From Prado023 sp964638055 (GTDB taxonomy: Bacteria > Actinomycetota > Actinomycetes > S36-B12 > CAIYMF01), in the NCBI GenBank assembly GCA_964638055.1, contig CAZWXF010000001.1:1-64000 (forward strand): a stretch of 64,000 nt of DNA, given 5' to 3'. Below are positions 48,311 through 57,234 of the stretch, one piece after another. Numbering within the stretch: position 1 is the stretch's first letter; each line of letters opens with the position of its first letter. The notes beneath the pieces are model-generated. The model saw only the letters and a program-made list of their open reading frames with translations. It made no database searches and had not been told where the DNA came from. Position numbers and translations under genes: made by a program.

Positions 48311-50029
48311 TCACTCCGGCATGCGCCAGGGGTCCCTCAGGTCGAGCTCGAAGGAGCCTCTGGCACCGGCAGCGGCACGCAGCGGGAACGCCAGTGGCTC
48401 CCCTTCCAGCTCGACGAGCCGGACGCCGGGGGAGAACAGCCAGCGGGCCAGTATCAGGGTCTCCTCCGGGAGGGCCGCGCTGGCTGGTCGCGTCGGAGGG
48501 TCGACGGCCTGGGCCGCCGCGACGATCAGCGGTATGTGGGGCCGGGGATCAGTGCCCGACTCGATCCGGCTGGCCCCGGCCAGCCTGCCGTGCCGGATGA
48601 CATGGACCTCCCAGGCGCCTGAGTCATCGAGCCGGGCGGCCACGAGGTGGGGTATGCGTCCCAGGATGTCGCTGGTGTTCGCACTGTCCACACCCCGCAA
48701 CAGCGCCGCCGTCCTGCCCCGCCAGTCGGCTGCCTCCTCGTAGCGCGCTGCGGCGGCCAGTTGAGACATCCGGCGTGAGACTGCTTCGATCACGGGGGAA
48801 GGATCGCTGGAGAGGGCTCGCCGGGCGACCTCGACCGTGCCGGCGTAGGTGGCCGGGTCAACGGCGGCGACGCAGGGGGCCAGGCACCTGCCGAGGTCGG
48901 CCAGCAGGCATGCCGACGGCTTGGGCCGCGACCCCAGGGCCTGCGTGCAGGTCCGCAGGGGAAGCGCCTCGGCGATGGCCTCGGCCGCGGCCTGGGCTTG
49001 GCGGCGACTGGCGTACGGGCCCACGTAGCGAGCGCCCTGATCGTGGTCGGGGCGAACCTGGGCGACGGTGCTGATCCGGGGGAATCGCTCCACGGTCAGC
49101 TTCAGCCAGACGCTGGCATGGGGGCGTGCAGAGCGGCGGTTGTAGCGCGGTGCCCGGGACTCGATGGTGCGCAGCTCACGGATCCGGGCCTCCAGCGCGG
49201 TGGCGCACGGGACGGCCACGACTCGCTCGGCGATGCCGATCATCTCGTTCATGCGGGGGCGCTGCTCCGAGGCGGTGAAGTAGGAGAGCACCCTGCGGCG
49301 GATGGATCGCGAGGTCCCGACGTACAGGGCCTCGCCCTGGGGATCCTCGAAGACATACACCCCTGGCCCGTCCGGCAGGCCTTCGGCCAGCCGACGCTTG
49401 CGGCGCCGGGCGTCAGGGACCCGGCTGCTGAACGACTGCAGCTCGTCCAGGGTGTCGACCCCGAGGTTCCCGACACGTTCCATCAGGGCATGGAGCACGT
49501 CCACGGTCGCTCGGGCATCGGCCATGGCCCGATGGTTCGGTGTGATCTCGGCGTCGAAGTGGCGCGCGAGGGTCGCGAGCTTGCAGTTGGGAACCTCGTC
49601 CCTGGTCAGCGCGTTGCGTGCCAGCCGCGCGGTGTCGACCACAGCCGGCTCGGGCCACGGGGTGCCGACCCTGCCGCAGGCTGCCTTGAGGAACCCGACA
49701 TCGTAGGGCGCGTTGTGCGCTACGACGACGGCGTCGCCGAGGAAGTCCAGGAAGGTCGGCAGGACGACTTCCAGGGGAGGCGCGCCGAGCAGCATCTCGT
49801 CGGAGATCCCCGTCAGCGCCCGGATGAATGCGGGAAGGGGCCGGGGCAGGCGGACGAGGCTCTGGAACGTCCCCATGATCTCCCCGCCGCGGACCTTGAC
49901 GGCACCGATCTCCGTGATGCCGGCGTCCGCCGGTGCTCCCCCGTCGGTCTCGAGGTCGACCACGACGAAGGTCACCTCGCTCAGCGCGGAGCCTAGGCCC
50001 TGGAGGGTCAGCTGGGTGGTGGCCGTCAT
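48311..50029 (-). CDS. DEDDh exonuclease (DnaQ-like) fused to a UvrC-type GIY-YIG nuclease domain
   Basis: A 572-residue protein with an N-terminal DnaQ-like 3'-5' exonuclease (Asp25 and Glu27 in VVVDLETDG, HNAPYDVGFL, and HRAMADARAT) and a central GIY-YIG domain (GPGVYVFEDPQGEALYVGTS) followed by UvrC-like regions including a UVR-like helix. No helix-hairpin-helix DNA-binding end as in UvrC is seen. A role in DNA repair is likely but not established; Rv2191 in M. tuberculosis has the same layout (from memory). The ATG follows a TACGTT box by six bases. It converges with qcrB. Confidence 0.92.
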   Translation of the reverse strand: MTATTQLTLQGLGSALSEVTFVVVDLETDGGAPADAGITEIGAVKVRGGEIMGTFQSLVRLPRPLPAFIRALTGISDEMLLGAPPLEVVLPTFLDFLGDAVVVAHNAPYDVGFLKAACGRVGTPWPEPAVVDTARLARNALTRDEVPNCKLATLARHFDAEITPNHRAMADARATVDVLHALMERVGNLGVDTLDELQSFSSRVPDARRRKRRLAEGLPDGPGVYVFEDPQGEALYVGTSRSIRRRVLSYFTASEQRPRMNEMIGIAERVVAVPCATALEARIRELRTIESRAPRYNRRSARPHASVWLKLTVERFPRISTVAQVRPDHDQGARYVGPYASRRQAQAAAEAIAEALPLRTCTQALGSRPKPSACLLADLGRCLAPCVAAVDPATYAGTVEVARRALSSDPSPVIEAVSRRMSQLAAAARYEEAADWRGRTAALLRGVDSANTSDILGRIPHLVAARLDDSGAWEVHVIRHGRLAGASRIESGTDPRPHIPLIVAAAQAVDPPTRPASAALPEETLILARWLFSPGVRLVELEGEPLAFPLRAAAGARGSFELDLRDPWRMPE

Positions 50030-50035
50030 GTCGGC

Positions 50036-50041
50036 AACGTA
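50036..50041 (-). promoter_or_regulatory. Leaderless -10 box of the DEDDh/GIY-YIG gene
   Basis: TACGTT on the minus strand, six bases before the ATG at 50029. Confidence 0.6.
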
Positions 50042-50186
50042 GGCGGGGGGTCTGACATTGACGGTGAGGCGCGAGGCGTGGCGCTGCGGTTGGCACGATC
50101 TGTGGGCGTGGGACCGAACCGGGCGACCTTGCCCTAGGCTCGGCATCCGGGCGCGGCGGGGCCGCGCGTGATCGGAGGAACGAAGG

Positions 50187-50423
50187 ATGGCCGTGATCAG
50201 CCTGCCCGACCAGCGCACGCGCTGGCGATGCGCGCAGTGCGGGAACCTGACCAGGTTCGACGTCGTGAGGTCCGCGCGCACGCGTGAGTTCTGGCACTTC
50301 GAGCTGTCCGGGCAGCCCACCGTGGAGATCACCGAGGTCGTCTCGGACTCGGTCGAGTCGGTGACGTGTCGCTGGTGCGGCAGCACATCGGCGATCCAGC
50401 TGGTGGACCGTCCCGACGCCTGA
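50187..50423 (+). CDS. Small zinc-ribbon protein
   Basis: A 78-residue protein with two CxxC pairs, CAQC and CRWC, separated by 45 residues, as expected for one zinc ribbon. It has no further domain. GGAGGAACGAAGG gives a strong ribosome site before the ATG. Function unknown; a nucleic-acid or protein-binding role is plausible. A TAGGCT box at about 50134 may be its promoter. Confidence 0.8.
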   Translation: MAVISLPDQRTRWRCAQCGNLTRFDVVRSARTREFWHFELSGQPTVEITEVVSDSVESVTCRWCGSTSAIQLVDRPDA

Positions 50424-50504
50424 CGCATCCTCGATTGTCAGACCCCCTGCCTAGCCTTCGATCCGTCGTCGTGGCGGCGACAGCGATCGAGGTGGAGGTG
50501 CCAG

Positions 50505-50711
50505 ATGATCATCGACTGCGGCGGTTGCGTGATGCGCGACATCGCCTGCGATGAGTGCGTGGTGACGTTCCTGCTCGGCCCGCCGGCCACCCTCGGTTCC
50601 CAGGAGCGCATGGCCCTGGCCGTGCTGGCCGACGGTGGGCTGGTGCCGCCGCTGCGCCTGGTCTCCGGGGATCAGCCAGGGCGCGCCGCCCGATCGGAGC
50701 GACCGGCGTGA
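50505..50711 (+). CDS. Small Cys-rich conserved hypothetical protein
   Basis: A 68-residue protein opening MIIDCGGCVMRDIACDECVV, with two closely spaced CxxC pairs that could bind zinc or an iron-sulfur cluster; the rest is hydrophilic. GGAGGTG lies eight bases before the ATG. I recall similar small proteins in this spot next to pimB in other actinobacteria. It lies 100 bases upstream of pimB and may share a transcript. Confidence 0.78.
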   Translation: MIIDCGGCVMRDIACDECVVTFLLGPPATLGSQERMALAVLADGGLVPPLRLVSGDQPGRAARSERPA

Positions 50712-50811
50712 CGATCACCTGCCTCTCCAGGTGGCGGTTTCGGGCTGTGCGCGTGCTCGCCCTCGTCCTGCAGGACCGGCGCAGCTCTTGCCGGTTTGCC
50801 AAGATGTCGGG

Positions 50812-51981
50812 ATGCGCATCCTCTGCGTCACCAACGACTTCCCCCCTCGGGCCGGAGGCATCCAGGCCTTCGTCCACGGCGTGCTGGTGCGCCAGCCTGC
50901 CGGGTCGGTGGTCGTGTACGCACCCAAGTGGAAGGGTGACGCATCGTTCGACGCCGAGCAGCCCTTCCCGGTGGTGCGCCATCCGGGGTCCCTGATGGTC
51001 CCCGAGCCGACGGTCCTGCGGCGGGCCCGGGAGATCGCCAGGGCCGAGGGATGCGATCGCGTGGTGTTCGGAGCCGCGGCGCCGTTGGGGCTGTTGGCTC
51101 CCAAGCTGGCTGCTGCCGGCCTGCACACGAGCGTCGGTATCACCCACGGGCACGAGGCGGCCTGGGCGCAGACCCCGGGATCCAGGCGGATCCTGCGCCG
51201 TATCGGGGAGGGCCTCGGGACTGTCACCTATCTGGGTTCGTACACGCGCAGCAAGATCGCATCCGCCCTCACACCTGAGGCGGCTGCCCGGATGCGCCAG
51301 CTCGTCCCCGGCGTGGACTCCGAGCTGTTCCACCCCGGCCGACGGGCCGAGGGCGAGGAGATCCGGCGTCGGCACGGGCTCAGCGATCGGCGGGTCGTGG
51401 TCTGCGTCTCCCGGCTCATGCCGCGCAAGGGGCAGGACACGCTCATCAAGGCGCTACCAGCCCTTCGCCAGCAGGCCGGTGGCGATGTCGCGCTGCTCAT
51501 CGTTGGGGGTGGGCCCTACCGCAAGGACCTGCTCAAGCTGGTCGACCAGACCGATCTGGCCGACCACGTCGTGATCACTGGGGGAGTGCCCTGGGAGGAG
51601 CTCCCCTGGCACTACGCGGCGGGCGACGTCTTCGCGATGCCATGCCGGACCCGCCAGAAGGGGTGGGACGTCGAGGGGCTGGGGATCGTCTACCTGGAGG
51701 CCTCCGCCACCGGCCTCGCGGTCGTGTCCGGCAACTCGGGCGGCGCCCCGGACGCCGTGCGCGAGGGCGAGACCGGCTTCGTGGTCGATGGTCGCGACGA
51801 GGCCGCACTCGTCGGGAGGCTGGCGCGCCTTCTGGCGGATCCGACCCTCGCCGGTCGGATCGGTGCCGCCGGACGGGAGTGGGTTGAGAGCTCATGGGGC
51901 TGGCAGCGATCGGCCGATCGCCTGCGCATCCTTCTCGAGGGCGGGGATCCAGACGCACCGCAGCCGGCCGGGGCCAGCTAG
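50812..51981 (+). CDS. pimB: GT4 alpha-mannosyltransferase, PimB type
   Basis: A 389-residue GT-B glycosyltransferase predicted to add the second mannose to phosphatidyl-myo-inositol monomannoside using GDP-mannose on the cytoplasmic face. Family 4 motifs are visible: TNDFPPRAGGIQAFV near the start, VSRLMPRKGQDTLI, and the EGLGIVYLEASATGL nucleotide-sugar motif. The ATG has a CAAGAT box six bases upstream, perhaps a leaderless promoter. The stop codon TAG shares its bases with the terminal repeat of a MITE-like element. The conserved order with Rv2188c (from memory) supports the symbol; another GT4 role is possible. Confidence 0.9.
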   Translation: MRILCVTNDFPPRAGGIQAFVHGVLVRQPAGSVVVYAPKWKGDASFDAEQPFPVVRHPGSLMVPEPTVLRRAREIARAEGCDRVVFGAAAPLGLLAPKLAAAGLHTSVGITHGHEAAWAQTPGSRRILRRIGEGLGTVTYLGSYTRSKIASALTPEAAARMRQLVPGVDSELFHPGRRAEGEEIRRRHGLSDRRVVVCVSRLMPRKGQDTLIKALPALRQQAGGDVALLIVGGGPYRKDLLKLVDQTDLADHVVITGGVPWEELPWHYAAGDVFAMPCRTRQKGWDVEGLGIVYLEASATGLAVVSGNSGGAPDAVREGETGFVVDGRDEAALVGRLARLLADPTLAGRIGAAGREWVESSWGWQRSADRLRILLEGGDPDAPQPAGAS

Positions 51982-52146
51982 GGTGTGTCTGGATATCCAC
52001 TGACGTTGCGAGCGGCGTTCGGTGCTGTGCATCGCAAGGCGGCGCAGTGAGTCGGGCTGGTGGCCCGGCGAGCGACGGCAACGCGGCGAGGTGCAGTGCC
52101 CGGGCGTCGCGCAGCCGGCAATCGGGATATGGAGACACGCCCCAGC
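51977..52146. mobile_element. MITE-like element with imperfect terminal inverted repeats
   Basis: A 170-base segment bounded by 22-base inverted repeats, 51977-51998 (core GGGTGTGTCTGGATATCC) and 52125-52146, which match at 18 of 22 positions. It contains no recognisable gene. The left end starts inside the last codons of pimB and includes its stop. I recall similar short sequences scattered in several actinobacterial genomes but cannot name the family. No target-site duplication is certain. Confidence 0.55.
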
Positions 52147-52286
52147 GCGCTGCGTTGCGCGCGCCGCGGGAATCGCGGAACCGGTGAGCCGCTCTGTGCG
52201 CCCTCCCACGGGCGGACGCGGCCTGCGGCGGATGTACCCGGGCGTACTTCTGGGTGCGACCTGACGGCCCAGGACCGTGACGCTGG
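51982..52286. other. Gene-free region between pimB and the GT87-type gene
   Basis: This 305-base convergent gap holds the MITE-like element (to 52146). The rest, 52147-52286, has a GTACCCGGGCGTAC near-palindrome and no supported gene. Confidence 0.6.
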
Positions 52287-53594
52287 CTACCCGCCGCCGG
52301 CCGCCAACCGCCGGGTGCGGGCTCCCCAGAGGACACGGCCTGCGGCGAGCGCCGCCAGGAGGGTCAGGCTCACTCGGACCAGCTGCACCAGCCAGGCGAC
52401 CGGGTCGCCCTCCAGCAGGGCCGAGTACAGCCATGGGTAGATGAGGTGGGTCGCCAGCCCCGCGGCGACGAGCAGCCGAACGGTGGGGCGCATCCGGCTG
52501 CCACGGTCGTTGAGGCAGACTGCTGCCAGTCCGAGCAGCCAGATGAAGTACTGGCCCGAGAACACCCGACTGGTCGCGACGCTGAAGAGCACCGTGGCCA
52601 GCGCCACGTCGGCGCCCCGCACCGCCTCGAGGCGGCCCACGAGCCGGGAGACGACCACGGCTGCGAGCAGCAGCACCGTCGCCAGTGCCGCCACGGATGC
52701 CACTGCGTCGGCCCATGGCGCGTCGATCTCGTGGGCGCCGTACCGATACACGACGGCGACCGGAGCGCCGAGGGCGCGGGCGATCAGGAAGGGTGCGGCC
52801 CAGACGGACTCGATCTGCAGGCCCCTGTCGCGCTGCTGGCCCAGGAAGGACAGCACGTCCGAGGTCGTCGCGAGCAGGGCGGCGGCAACGAGGCCGGATG
52901 CGACGACGAACCCGATGAGACCGCGCGGCAGGTCACGACGGGCCAGCCCGGCCAGGACGAGCACCGGCCACACCTTGACCCAGGCTCCCATGGCAGCGAT
53001 GGTGCCGCTGCGGCTCGGGCGAGCCAGGTGCAGGGCCGCCGCGACGGCGAAGGCCGTGGGGATCACGTCGAACCGGGCCAGCAGCAGCGGACCGGTCACC
53101 ACCGGGGCAAGGGCCCACAGCGTGGGCCCTGCGATCCGGTTCCTTTCGAGATCATCGGCAGCGGCACGGCCCGAGGGGTTGGTCCTGCCCGCCGCCGGGC
53201 CCGGCCGCGACCCGTCGTGGACTGGCGTCCCGGCAGCCTCTGCCACGTCATCGGGCAACCGCTCCTCCGGCAGCAAGCGCTCCACGCCATGCGCGTCCCG
53301 GTGCAGCAGCCACATGACGAGCGCATCGACGGCCAGGAGCATCAGGACGAAGCCCATCCGTTCCCCAGGCAACGCCGCGCCGACCCGGAAGAGGGGGCCA
53401 GCCAGCGGTGGGTACTGCCACATCGGATCGTCCGGGAAGCGTCCCTCGGCCAGCGGCCCCTCCGCCCACGCTCGGTAGATGTTCAGATCGTTGACCTGCT
53501 CGGGCCAGGGCAGCACCCCCACGATGATCAGGATGAGCAAGCACCGCAAGGCCGCCCAGACGGCCCAGTCGCGCCGCGGGGACGGCGCCCTCAC
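52287..53594 (-). CDS. GT87/DUF2029-type polyprenol-dependent mannosyltransferase
   Basis: A 435-residue integral membrane protein with about ten hydrophobic helices and the GT-C acidic pattern near the start (VNDLNIYRAWAEGPL, with WQYPPLAGPL after it). Such enzymes use polyprenyl-phosphate-mannose outside the membrane to build lipomannan or related glycans, as proposed for Rv2181. A hydrophilic loop (about 110-150) is Arg/Pro-rich. Its GTG overlaps the stop of the LuxR-type gene (GTGA), so regulator and enzyme are co-expressed. Confidence 0.85.
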   Translation of the reverse strand: MRAPSPRRDWAVWAALRCLLILIIVGVLPWPEQVNDLNIYRAWAEGPLAEGRFPDDPMWQYPPLAGPLFRVGAALPGERMGFVLMLLAVDALVMWLLHRDAHGVERLLPEERLPDDVAEAAGTPVHDGSRPGPAAGRTNPSGRAAADDLERNRIAGPTLWALAPVVTGPLLLARFDVIPTAFAVAAALHLARPSRSGTIAAMGAWVKVWPVLVLAGLARRDLPRGLIGFVVASGLVAAALLATTSDVLSFLGQQRDRGLQIESVWAAPFLIARALGAPVAVVYRYGAHEIDAPWADAVASVAALATVLLLAAVVVSRLVGRLEAVRGADVALATVLFSVATSRVFSGQYFIWLLGLAAVCLNDRGSRMRPTVRLLVAAGLATHLIYPWLYSALLEGDPVAWLVQLVRVSLTLLAALAAGRVLWGARTRRLAAGGG

Positions 53595-54247
53595 CGAAGC
53601 AGGCCCCGCCGCTCCGCCACGAGGACCGCACTGCTGCGGCTTGCCACGTCGAGCTTGCGGTAGATCACGGCCAGGTGGGACCTGGTCGTGGCCTGGGAGA
53701 TGAACAGCTGCGCGGAGATGTCCTTGACCGCCAACCCGTCGGCGGCCAGACGCAGGACCTCGGTCTCGCGTGAGGTCAGCGGCGACACCTCCTCCCGGGC
53801 CCGTCGTCGACTCGCAGCCGCCAACCCGCTGGCGGTGAATGCCCGGGGTGCCGCCACGGCGCTGAGCAGGGCGGTGACAAGGGCTTCACTGTTCGCGGTC
53901 TTGGGCACATAGGCCGACGCACCCGTGGCCATGGCCGTGAGCACGTCGTGGTCGCTGTGGACATCGCTCAGGGCCACGACCGCCATGTCGGGCCATTCCG
54001 ACCGAGCGACCTGGATCACGCCGGGATTCCGGCTGGCGGACAGATCGAGGCCGACGAGCAGCACATCGACCTCCTCGGACCGGGGCTGGGCCCGCAGGAG
54101 AGTCATCAGCTCGTCGGCGTCGGCGAGGACGGCGACCACATCGGCGCCAGCCGACAGCAGGATGTCCGCGAGGCCATGCCGGGAGACGTCGTGCGCGTCA
54201 GCGACGAAGGCGCGCACACCTGCTGCGGGAAGGGCCGGGCCCACCAC
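53591..54247 (-). CDS. LuxR/NarL-type response regulator
   Basis: A 218-residue protein with an N-terminal receiver domain (FVADAHDVSRHGL near 14-26, DVLLVGLDL with the acceptor-position Asp, YVPKTAN with the conserved Lys) and a C-terminal LuxR helix-turn-helix (LTSRETEVLRLAADGLAVKD and SQATTRSHLAVIYRKL). AGAGGAGGA precedes the GTG. No partner histidine kinase is adjacent, so it is an orphan here. It is coupled to the glycosyltransferase gene, which suggests control of envelope glycan synthesis or merely shared transcription. Confidence 0.92.
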   Translation of the reverse strand: MVGPALPAAGVRAFVADAHDVSRHGLADILLSAGADVVAVLADADELMTLLRAQPRSEEVDVLLVGLDLSASRNPGVIQVARSEWPDMAVVALSDVHSDHDVLTAMATGASAYVPKTANSEALVTALLSAVAAPRAFTASGLAAASRRRAREEVSPLTSRETEVLRLAADGLAVKDISAQLFISQATTRSHLAVIYRKLDVASRSSAVLVAERRGLLR

Positions 54248-54402
54248 GGGAATCCTCCTCTGAGCTGGGTGATCAGGAGTCCGCGTGAGACTGCAACGCT
54301 AACGGCACGTTAGCAGTGACAGGGCCGCCCGAACAGGGACGCGAGGGGTCAATGTCCGCTTCCGCCGCCAACTCCGGTGGCCCCGGCGGCGGCGCGACAG
54401 GC

Positions 54403-54408
54403 TAGCCT
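54403..54408 (+). promoter_or_regulatory. Leaderless -10 box of the SRPBCC gene
   Basis: TAGCCT, six bases before the GTG at 54415. Confidence 0.65.
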
Positions 54409-54414
54409 TCCCCC

Positions 54415-54846
54415 GTGGCCGATTCGACGCAGTCCAGCATCACCATCTCCGCCACTCCGGAGGAGATCATGGCGGTCATCGCCGATGTCGAGGCCTACCC
54501 GCAGTGGATCCCCGGGCTGGAGGCCGTCGAGGCCCATGATGCCGACGACCTCGGCCGACCACTGTCCGCGACGTTCCGTGGCAGCCTTGGCATGATCAAG
54601 GACTCCTACACCGTCGCCTACGACTGGGCCGAGACCGAGGTCTCCTGGCACCTGACCAAGGGCGACAAGCTGACCGGACTCGACGGCACCTACGTCTGCG
54701 CCGACCTCGGCGATGGCACGACCAAGGTCGACTACAGCCTTGCCGTCGAGCTGGCGATCCCAGTGGTGGGGATGCTGCGGCGCCGCGGGGAGAAGGTCAT
54801 CGTCGACTCGGCACTCAAGGGACTCAAGCGTCGCGTGGAGGGCTGA
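54415..54846 (+). CDS. SRPBCC/polyketide cyclase-like lipid-binding protein
   Basis: A 143-residue START-like fold protein: SSITISATPEEIMAVIADVE at residues 5-24 and YPQWIPGLEAVEA are the classical opening of the family, and the C-terminal helix ends KVIVDSALKGLKRRVEG. It likely binds a hydrophobic ligand; the ligand is unknown. The equivalent gene in M. tuberculosis is Rv2185c (from memory). Its stop overlaps the next ATG by one base (TGATG). Confidence 0.9.
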   Translation: MADSTQSSITISATPEEIMAVIADVEAYPQWIPGLEAVEAHDADDLGRPLSATFRGSLGMIKDSYTVAYDWAETEVSWHLTKGDKLTGLDGTYVCADLGDGTTKVDYSLAVELAIPVVGMLRRRGEKVIVDSALKGLKRRVEG

Positions 54847-55328
54847 TGGCCAGTCAGGGACCCGGCACGTTCTGGGACTCGGTCCGCGCGTGGGCGGACT
54901 CCGCAGGCATCACGGTGGCGGCCGCCGCGGGAGAGGGGCCCAGCCCCCCGCCCTCTGTTCCGGAGTCGGTGTGTGCCAACTGCCCCATCTGCCAGGGGGC
55001 GGCAACGCTCGAGCAGATCAACCCGGCGATCGTCGAGGATCTGACCAGCTTGGCGCACTCGCTCCTCGGCGGCATCGGCTCAGCTCTGGCGGTCGCTTCC
55101 GAGCAGCGTCACCGGCTCTCCGAGAGCGACACCGGCCCGCAGAGCGACGGTTCCGCGCCCGAGGGTGACAGTCCAGCATCCGATCACCAGGACGCTGGGT
55201 CCGGAGCCCCGCCCGATCCCCTCACGGTGCCCGACGGACCGCCCGTGGCCGGGCCCGAAGCAAGGGTGCCCGGCAAGGTCGATCCTCAGGCCACGCCCTC
55301 GGCAGGCAGGTCCGCGCCGGCAGCCTGA
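54846..55328 (+). CDS. Conserved hypothetical protein with a CxxCxxC motif
   Basis: A 160-residue cytoplasmic protein. The first 85 residues look folded, with CANCPIC near 43-49 and LEQINPAIVEDLTSLAHSLL after it; the last 75 residues are low-complexity Ser/Pro/Gly/Asp-rich. Three Cys in CxxCxxC could bind zinc or a cluster. It is translationally coupled to the SRPBCC gene (TGATG), so the two may act together. I do not know a function for this family. Confidence 0.78.
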   Translation: MASQGPGTFWDSVRAWADSAGITVAAAAGEGPSPPPSVPESVCANCPICQGAATLEQINPAIVEDLTSLAHSLLGGIGSALAVASEQRHRLSESDTGPQSDGSAPEGDSPASDHQDAGSGAPPDPLTVPDGPPVAGPEARVPGKVDPQATPSAGRSAPAA

Positions 55329-55543
55329 CCGACCACGGACCCAAGCGGCCTCCGCCGGCGGCACACCACCCAGCCCTCCTGGCCGAGCCCTCGATGCTGG
55401 TCGTTGGGGACGCGACGTTGGTCGCGATCGAGGGGGGGCGGCTCGCACGTCTGGGCCAAGGCGCCGTCCCACTGAGGCGAGCAGGTCACGTCAGGGGAGC
55501 AGGCCGGGCAACGAGGACGTGCTCAGGAGGGGATGACGGCCGC

Positions 55544-56065
55544 TCAGAGCTGGGCGCCGTCGTCCCAGCCATCCTCGCGTGACTCCGGAAGCTGCCAGAC
55601 CAGTGTCACGAAGCCGGCGAGGAACGCCAGCCCGGCCGCGATCGCCACGATGCGGGGGGCGTCCCATCCCGTGAGACCGATCAGGATCAGGGTGGCCAGC
55701 CCGCCCAGCATCGCGGCCCAACCCAGCCGCTTGATCGGCGTGCCCTCCGGGAGGCTCGGCGGCGGTGGGGGGACGAACTCACCCTCGTCCTGCCAGGTGT
55801 CGACGAAGGGGTCGGGGGTGGGAGCCGAGGGCTCGGGCTCCACGGTCGCATCGCGCCGTCGCAGGGGTTCGAAGAGGGAGGCGAGCCCCAGCGCTGTGGC
55901 GTCGGTCTCCTGATCCGCGCGCGACGAGGTCGGCACCTCACTGTCCGCGCCGGCCTCTGCGGAATCACCCTCCGCGCCGGCCTCCGTGGCCGCCGAAGTG
56001 GTCTCGTCGGCCGTGAGGTCGGCCACGATCTCCGCCCAGCGCGCATCGAAGTCCGGATCGCTCAT
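55544..56065 (-). CDS. Hypothetical membrane protein with acidic N-terminal region
   Basis: A 173-residue protein beginning MSDPDFDARWAEIVADL. Residues 1-100 are acidic and Pro/Ser-rich; two hydrophobic helices follow (about 117-135 and 140-158) and a short acidic tail ends it. The opening resembles small actinobacterial proteins annotated only as hypothetical. The ATG is preferred because the folded-looking segment starts there; the frame upstream is low complexity. It is divergent from the acyltransferase gene and converges with the CxxCxxC gene. Confidence 0.72.
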   Translation of the reverse strand: MSDPDFDARWAEIVADLTADETTSAATEAGAEGDSAEAGADSEVPTSSRADQETDATALGLASLFEPLRRRDATVEPEPSAPTPDPFVDTWQDEGEFVPPPPPSLPEGTPIKRLGWAAMLGGLATLILIGLTGWDAPRIVAIAAGLAFLAGFVTLVWQLPESREDGWDDGAQL

Positions 56066-56330
56066 CGACGACCTCTCCCTTCGTGCCCGGGCCCTCGGGC
56101 CTGGTCGATCCGTCCCGCTCGTTGCGCCCTGCCCCCCGGACGGCCCGGGGCCGTCGAGGCTCGGCCACCGACGCTGCTCATCTGTCTCTCCTGCGGTGCG
56201 GACCAACCCATCGTTCCACAATGGGCCAACGTCGACCATGCCCCGTCCCTCGTTGTGGGCAAGAGTCCCTCCGCGTTGCCCACGGGCGGGCCGGTCCCCT
56301 ACGGTGGCCGTGGCCCTGGGAGGAGACCGC

Positions 56331-57116
56331 ATGCTCTACGAACTGATGAAGTACGCCGTCATCGGTCCACCGTTGCTGGCGATCTACCGCCCTACGGTCG
56401 AGGGACTGGAGAACATCCCCGAGGAGGGGCCAGCCATCCTCGCCAGCAACCACCTCTCCTTCTCCGACTCCTTCTTCCTGCCCATGGTCGTGGACCGTCG
56501 CATCACGTTCCTGGCCAAGAGCGACTACTTCACCGGCCCCGGCGTGAAGGGCTGGCTGACCAAGCAGTTCTTCGAGGGCGTCGGCCAGATCCCCGTGGAC
56601 CGCTCAGGGGGGAAGTCGTCGATGGCCGCCATCGATACGGGCGTGTCCGTCCTCAAGGATGGAAACCTCCTGGGGATCTACCCGGAGGGGACGCGATCGC
56701 CGGACGGCAAGCTCTATCGCGGCCGCACCGGGCCAGCCCGGATGTCCCTGCTGGGGCCGGCGCCGGTGATCCCCGTCGCCATGATCGGCACGGACAAGAT
56801 CCAGCCGACGGGCCAGAAGATCCCGAACCTCTACTCCCTGACCATCAAGATCGGCAAGCCGTTGGACTTCTCCCGGTATGCCGGCAAGGCCACGGATCGG
56901 TTCGTGCTGCGCAGCATCACCGACGAGATCATGTACGAGATGATGCGGCTCTCCGGCCAGGAGTACGTCGACATCTACGCGTCGAAGGCCAAGGACCTGA
57001 TCCGCAAGTACGGCACGTCGACGCCGACCAAGGAGCAGGTGGAGCAGTCGGCCGCTGGGGATGCCGCTGCAGTCGAGGCCATCGGCGCCCGGCGGATCCC
57101 GATGACGACCGACTGA
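56331..57116 (+). CDS. 1-acyl-sn-glycerol-3-phosphate acyltransferase family protein
   Basis: A 261-residue PlsC-type enzyme that acylates lysophospholipid, predicted to make phosphatidic acid. The active-site NHLSFSD (His41, Asp46) and the substrate-binding YPEGTRSPDG (117-126) are visible, with VGQIPVDRSGG between them. A hydrophobic N-terminal segment would hold it to the membrane. GGAGGAGACC precedes the ATG. Homologue Rv2182c occurs at the same place near PIM genes (from memory), so acylation of a PIM-type lipid is an alternative. Confidence 0.93.
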   Translation: MLYELMKYAVIGPPLLAIYRPTVEGLENIPEEGPAILASNHLSFSDSFFLPMVVDRRITFLAKSDYFTGPGVKGWLTKQFFEGVGQIPVDRSGGKSSMAAIDTGVSVLKDGNLLGIYPEGTRSPDGKLYRGRTGPARMSLLGPAPVIPVAMIGTDKIQPTGQKIPNLYSLTIKIGKPLDFSRYAGKATDRFVLRSITDEIMYEMMRLSGQEYVDIYASKAKDLIRKYGTSTPTKEQVEQSAAGDAAAVEAIGARRIPMTTD

Positions 57117-57234
57117 GGCGACCCGACTGAGGTTCGCGCGGGCGACAATGCCAGAGCCGCCACGGTGCATCGAGGGGGCGCCGGTCGGCGAGCCCAGGGG
57201 GCAGCTGGGCGTCGGGCGGGTGACCGCAGCCAGC

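Noticed and set aside
55329..55543. Short plus-strand frame starting MLVVGDATLVAIEGG
   Set aside because: No ribosome site, no family match, and it runs into the convergent gene.
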